Source: Bacillus sp. HMF5848 (lineage in GTDB: Bacteria; Bacillota; Bacilli; Bacillales; HMF5848). Taken from it: 64,000 nt of DNA. The position numbers and the translations under genes were made by a program. Shown here one piece after another: positions 63,598-64,000 of this stretch. The stretch covers positions 2,209,501 through 2,273,500 of the forward strand of contig NZ_RWIV01000001.1 of NCBI RefSeq assembly GCF_003944835.1, given 5' to 3'. The stretch's first letter is position 1. The number at the start of each line of letters is the position of its first letter. The notes beneath the pieces were generated by a model. The model was given only the letters and a program-made list of their open reading frames with translations, did not search any database and had not been told where the DNA came from.

Positions 63598-64000
63598 CTA
63601 TGAAATTACTTCAAGTGCCTGCTCCAAATCAGCCCAAATGTCTGTCCACGCCTCTAGTCCAACAGACAGGCGTAACATGTTGTCTGTAATGCCCATTTTC
63701 AGTCGAGCTTCCTCAGGAACTACTGCATGTGTCATTGTAGCAGGATGTTGAATAAGTGTTTCGGCGTCACCAAGACTAACGGCAATTTTAATAAGCTTTA
63801 AATGGTTGAGAAATGTTTGGGCACACTTTTTATCTCCCTGTATGGTAAAGGACAGCACACCGCCCCCTGCATGCATTTGATTTTTGCTTATTGGATAATG
63901 TATGTTGTCTTTATCTCCTGGATAAAATATCTTCTCTACTTTTGAGTGTGTTTTTAATTTATTAACAATCGCGGTAGCATTTTCCGTATGACGATCTAGA
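63598..64000 (-). CDS. Cys/Met-metabolism PLP enzyme, C-terminal part (methionine gamma-lyase or cystathionine synthase type)
   Basis: The last 133 residues of a fold-type I PLP enzyme: RHTENATAIV at the edge, MHAGGGVLSF, VSLGDAETLIQHPATMTHAVV and LRLSVGLEAWTDI, the family's C-terminal pattern. It would act on methionine, cystathionine or O-acetylhomoserine. The N-terminal part with the PLP lysine is outside the window, so the exact reaction cannot be fixed. The frame continues beyond 64000. Confidence 0.9.
   Translation of the reverse strand, partial: LDRHTENATAIVNKLKTHSKVEKIFYPGDKDNIHYPISKNQMHAGGGVLSFTIQGDKKCAQTFLNHLKLIKIAVSLGDAETLIQHPATMTHAVVPEEARLKMGITDNMLRLSVGLEAWTDIWADLEQALEVIS

Noticed and set aside
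1..64000. CRISPR array, tRNA or rRNA genes
   Set aside because: No regularly spaced direct repeats, tRNA cloverleaf or rRNA sequence was noticed on reading both strands; a tRNAscan or CRISPR search would settle it.

Overview
This is an AT-rich chromosomal segment from an endospore-forming member of the Bacillaceae. Spore genes (sspL, cotD) and gene order both support this. From ilvA at about 9 kb to mrfA at 56.6 kb, the order largely follows the Bacillus subtilis ilvA-yplQ-dfrA-thyB-ypiP-brxA-ypgQ-bsaA-metA-ugtP-cspD-ypeQ-ypeP-ypdQ-sspL-ypbS-dynA-bps-ypwA-ypsC-gpsB-ypsA-cotD-mrfB-mrfA neighbourhood. Accessory genes are inserted into it. I cannot name the genus from sequence alone. No tRNA, rRNA or CRISPR array was seen.

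Layout. 1-9.0 kb is a complete [NiFe]-hydrogenase block on the minus strand. It reads tatA, Tat-exported small subunit, large subunit, b-type cytochrome, maturation protease, an unrecognised zinc-ribbon-like protein, a hairpin, then hypA-hypB-hypF-hypC-hypD (hypD runs off the left edge). 9.2-17.2 kb holds ilvA, a CrtI-like flavin oxidoreductase, a TrhA/hemolysin III protein, dfrA, thyA, a secreted Pro-Pro-endopeptidase-like metalloprotease, a GIY-YIG/DUF123 protein, a YpiP/RsmJ-like methyltransferase and bacilliredoxin brxA. 17.7-19.7 kb has two envelope enzymes, a polysaccharide deacetylase and an NlpC/P60 endopeptidase. 19.8-24.4 kb has an HD hydrolase and a coupled pair: an amidohydrolase and a 1030-residue acetyltransferase/beta-sandwich fusion. 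24.7-35 kb carries glutathione peroxidase, fhs with a coupled unknown gene, metA, ugtP, cspD, two RNase H-like proteins and a drug/metabolite exporter.

35-49 kb carries sspL and a rhodanese gene interrupted by one in-frame TGA. It also carries the two-headed dynamin dynA, a compact Fur-box/small-peptide cassette, the type III polyketide synthase pair bpsAB and cheX. A three-gene ba3-type cytochrome oxidase operon lies behind a long regulatory region. 48-57 kb carries ypwA, ypsC, gpsB, ypsA, cotD and the mrfB/mrfA nuclease-helicase pair. 57-64 kb has a CobW GTPase, an IS200/IS605 tnpB scar, MOSC, LysE, MFS and cupredoxin proteins, a two-P-loop ATPase, a dispersed repeat and a cut-off methionine/cystathionine lyase.

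How it works together. The hydrogenase should oxidise H2 outside the membrane and pass electrons through its cytochrome b to quinone. The ba3 oxidase 37 kb away could close a hydrogen-to-oxygen chain. Both upstream regions carry several copies of TTTGTGAAT-like boxes, the motif reported for the redox regulator ResD in B. subtilis, so shared control is plausible but inferred. The most interesting loci for follow-up are the Fur-box peptide cassette, the acetyltransferase/beta-sandwich plus amidohydrolase pair, the Pro-Pro-endopeptidase-like protein, the unknown hydrogenase-operon protein, and the structured intergenic regions at 51.39-51.49 and 17.3-17.5 kb.
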